Source of the DNA: Thiocapsa sp. | GTDB taxonomy: Bacteria > Pseudomonadota > Gammaproteobacteria > Chromatiales > Chromatiaceae | Direction of reading: 5' to 3' | Assembly (NCBI RefSeq): GCF_011390875.1 | Contig: NZ_JAABRP010000014.1 | Coordinates: 1-34,228, forward strand | DNA length: 34,228 nucleotides | Shown: positions 33,674 to 34,228 of the stretch, one piece after another | How positions within the stretch are numbered: the stretch's first letter is position 1 | Layout of the letters: each line of letters begins with the position of its first letter | Position numbers and translations under genes: made by a program | The notes under the pieces: generated by a model | Database searches by the model: none | Told to the model about the DNA's origin: nothing | What the model saw: the letters and a program-made list of their open reading frames with translations, nothing else

Positions 33674-34228
33674 TCAGCCTCGCCGGGCGCGACATCCTCC
33701 ATGCCTGGGGCAAGTTCGTCTTTACGGGTGTGGGTCTCGGACTCCTGATCGGCGTGACGCTCTCCATGGCCGGCATCTACCGCGGCATGGTCGATGATGC
33801 CGAGGTGCTGCTCGACAACAGCGGGGCGGACCTCTGGGCGGTGCAGAAAGACACGCTCGGCCCTTACGCTGAGCCGTCCACCCTTGCCGACGACCTCTAC
33901 CGGGGCATCCTGATCCTGCCGGGCGTCGCGCGCGCGGCCAACGTCACCTATCTCACAATGCAGGTGCGGCCTGTCGTCGCGAATCAGGCCGCCCCGAATC
34001 AGACCAGCGATCAGGCCGGCGACGAGGCCGCGCGCGAGCGCCGCGCCATGATCGTCGGCGTGGTCCCCGGCGGTTTCGGCGAGCCCGGTCAACCGCCCTT
34101 TCTGGTCGCCGGGCGCCATCTCACGCGCGGTCATTACGAGGCGGTCGCGGACGTGACCACCGGCTTTCGACTCGGCGAGCAGGTGCGCATCCGTCGCAAC
34201 CTCTACACCATCGTCGGGCTGACCCGGC
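33670..34228 (+). CDS. FtsX/DevC-like ABC exporter permease, 5' part (cut by window end)
   Basis: The frame is open to the right edge (186 codons visible). After MISLAGRDILHAWGKF comes one transmembrane helix (~17-38, VFTGVGLGLLIGVTLSMAGI), then a large periplasmic domain with LLDNSGADLWAVQKDTLGPY and RRAMIVGVVPGG, typical of MacB-like permeases before the remaining helices. A polar Gln/Asn-rich insertion (NQAAPNQTSDQAGDE) near residue 105 looks like a variable loop. ATG overlaps the membrane-fusion protein stop by 4 nt, so they are coupled. The ATPase subunit is presumably beyond the window. Confidence 0.85.
   Translation, partial: MISLAGRDILHAWGKFVFTGVGLGLLIGVTLSMAGIYRGMVDDAEVLLDNSGADLWAVQKDTLGPYAEPSTLADDLYRGILILPGVARAANVTYLTMQVRPVVANQAAPNQTSDQAGDEAARERRAMIVGVVPGGFGEPGQPPFLVAGRHLTRGHYEAVADVTTGFRLGEQVRIRRNLYTIVGLTR

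Overview
The window looks like chromosomal DNA of a high-GC, phototrophic gammaproteobacterium, most likely a purple sulfur bacterium of the Chromatiaceae (Thiocapsa-like). The reasons are a clear bchE (anaerobic Mg-protoporphyrin IX monomethyl ester cyclase) with a PpsR/CrtJ-type operator, a DsrC/TusE-family protein, a periplasmic DsrE-family protein, and a complete respiratory nitric oxide reductase cluster of proteobacterial type. The genus is an inference from gene content only.

Layout. 1-2255: the 3' end of a DHH-type phosphoesterase converges on a large secreted beta-rich protein. 2726-5704: minus-strand exbB-exbD-exbD-tonB energy-transduction operon and a small secreted protein. 5780-8940: L,D-transpeptidase lipoprotein, AmpG-like permease and a divergent six-helix membrane protein. 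8941-10078: no protein gene, but a composite inverted repeat and a minus-strand RNA gene that looks like a CsrB-type CsrA-sponge. 10079-12340: maeB malic enzyme. 12492-23138: NO-reduction region, with a Dnr/FNR-type regulator divergent from norC-norB, a dsrE-like gene, chrA (opposite strand), then norE-norF-norQ, a small membrane gene, a CcoG-like Fe-S membrane protein and norD. 23442-26961: minus-strand genes for a sorting-signal-like membrane protein, SCO, a small periplasmic protein, a hemerythrin-domain protein and a LysR regulator. 27164-27805: a cysteine-less DsrC-like fusion protein. 28014-30218: minus-strand hemerythrin / DUF2249 / polytopic membrane protein group. 30423-32087: bchE. 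32480 to the end: membrane-fusion protein and FtsX-type permease of an ABC exporter, cut by the window edge.

Two themes tie the window together. First, FNR/Dnr-type palindromes (TTGAY-N4-RTCAA) recur in front of norC, norE, the 25230 gene, the DsrC-like gene, the hemerythrin group, bchE and the ABC exporter, so low oxygen or NO probably co-ordinates most of the right two thirds. Second, a family of ~85-bp repeat modules with TAAACCGCGC termini occurs seven times. In three places two modules, or one and a stub, face away from each other across an AT-rich spacer of exactly 23 nt. Copies sit directly on the stop codons of norQ, norD and the DUF2249 gene and against the start codon of the 28014-29312 gene. 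I do not recognise this repeat family.
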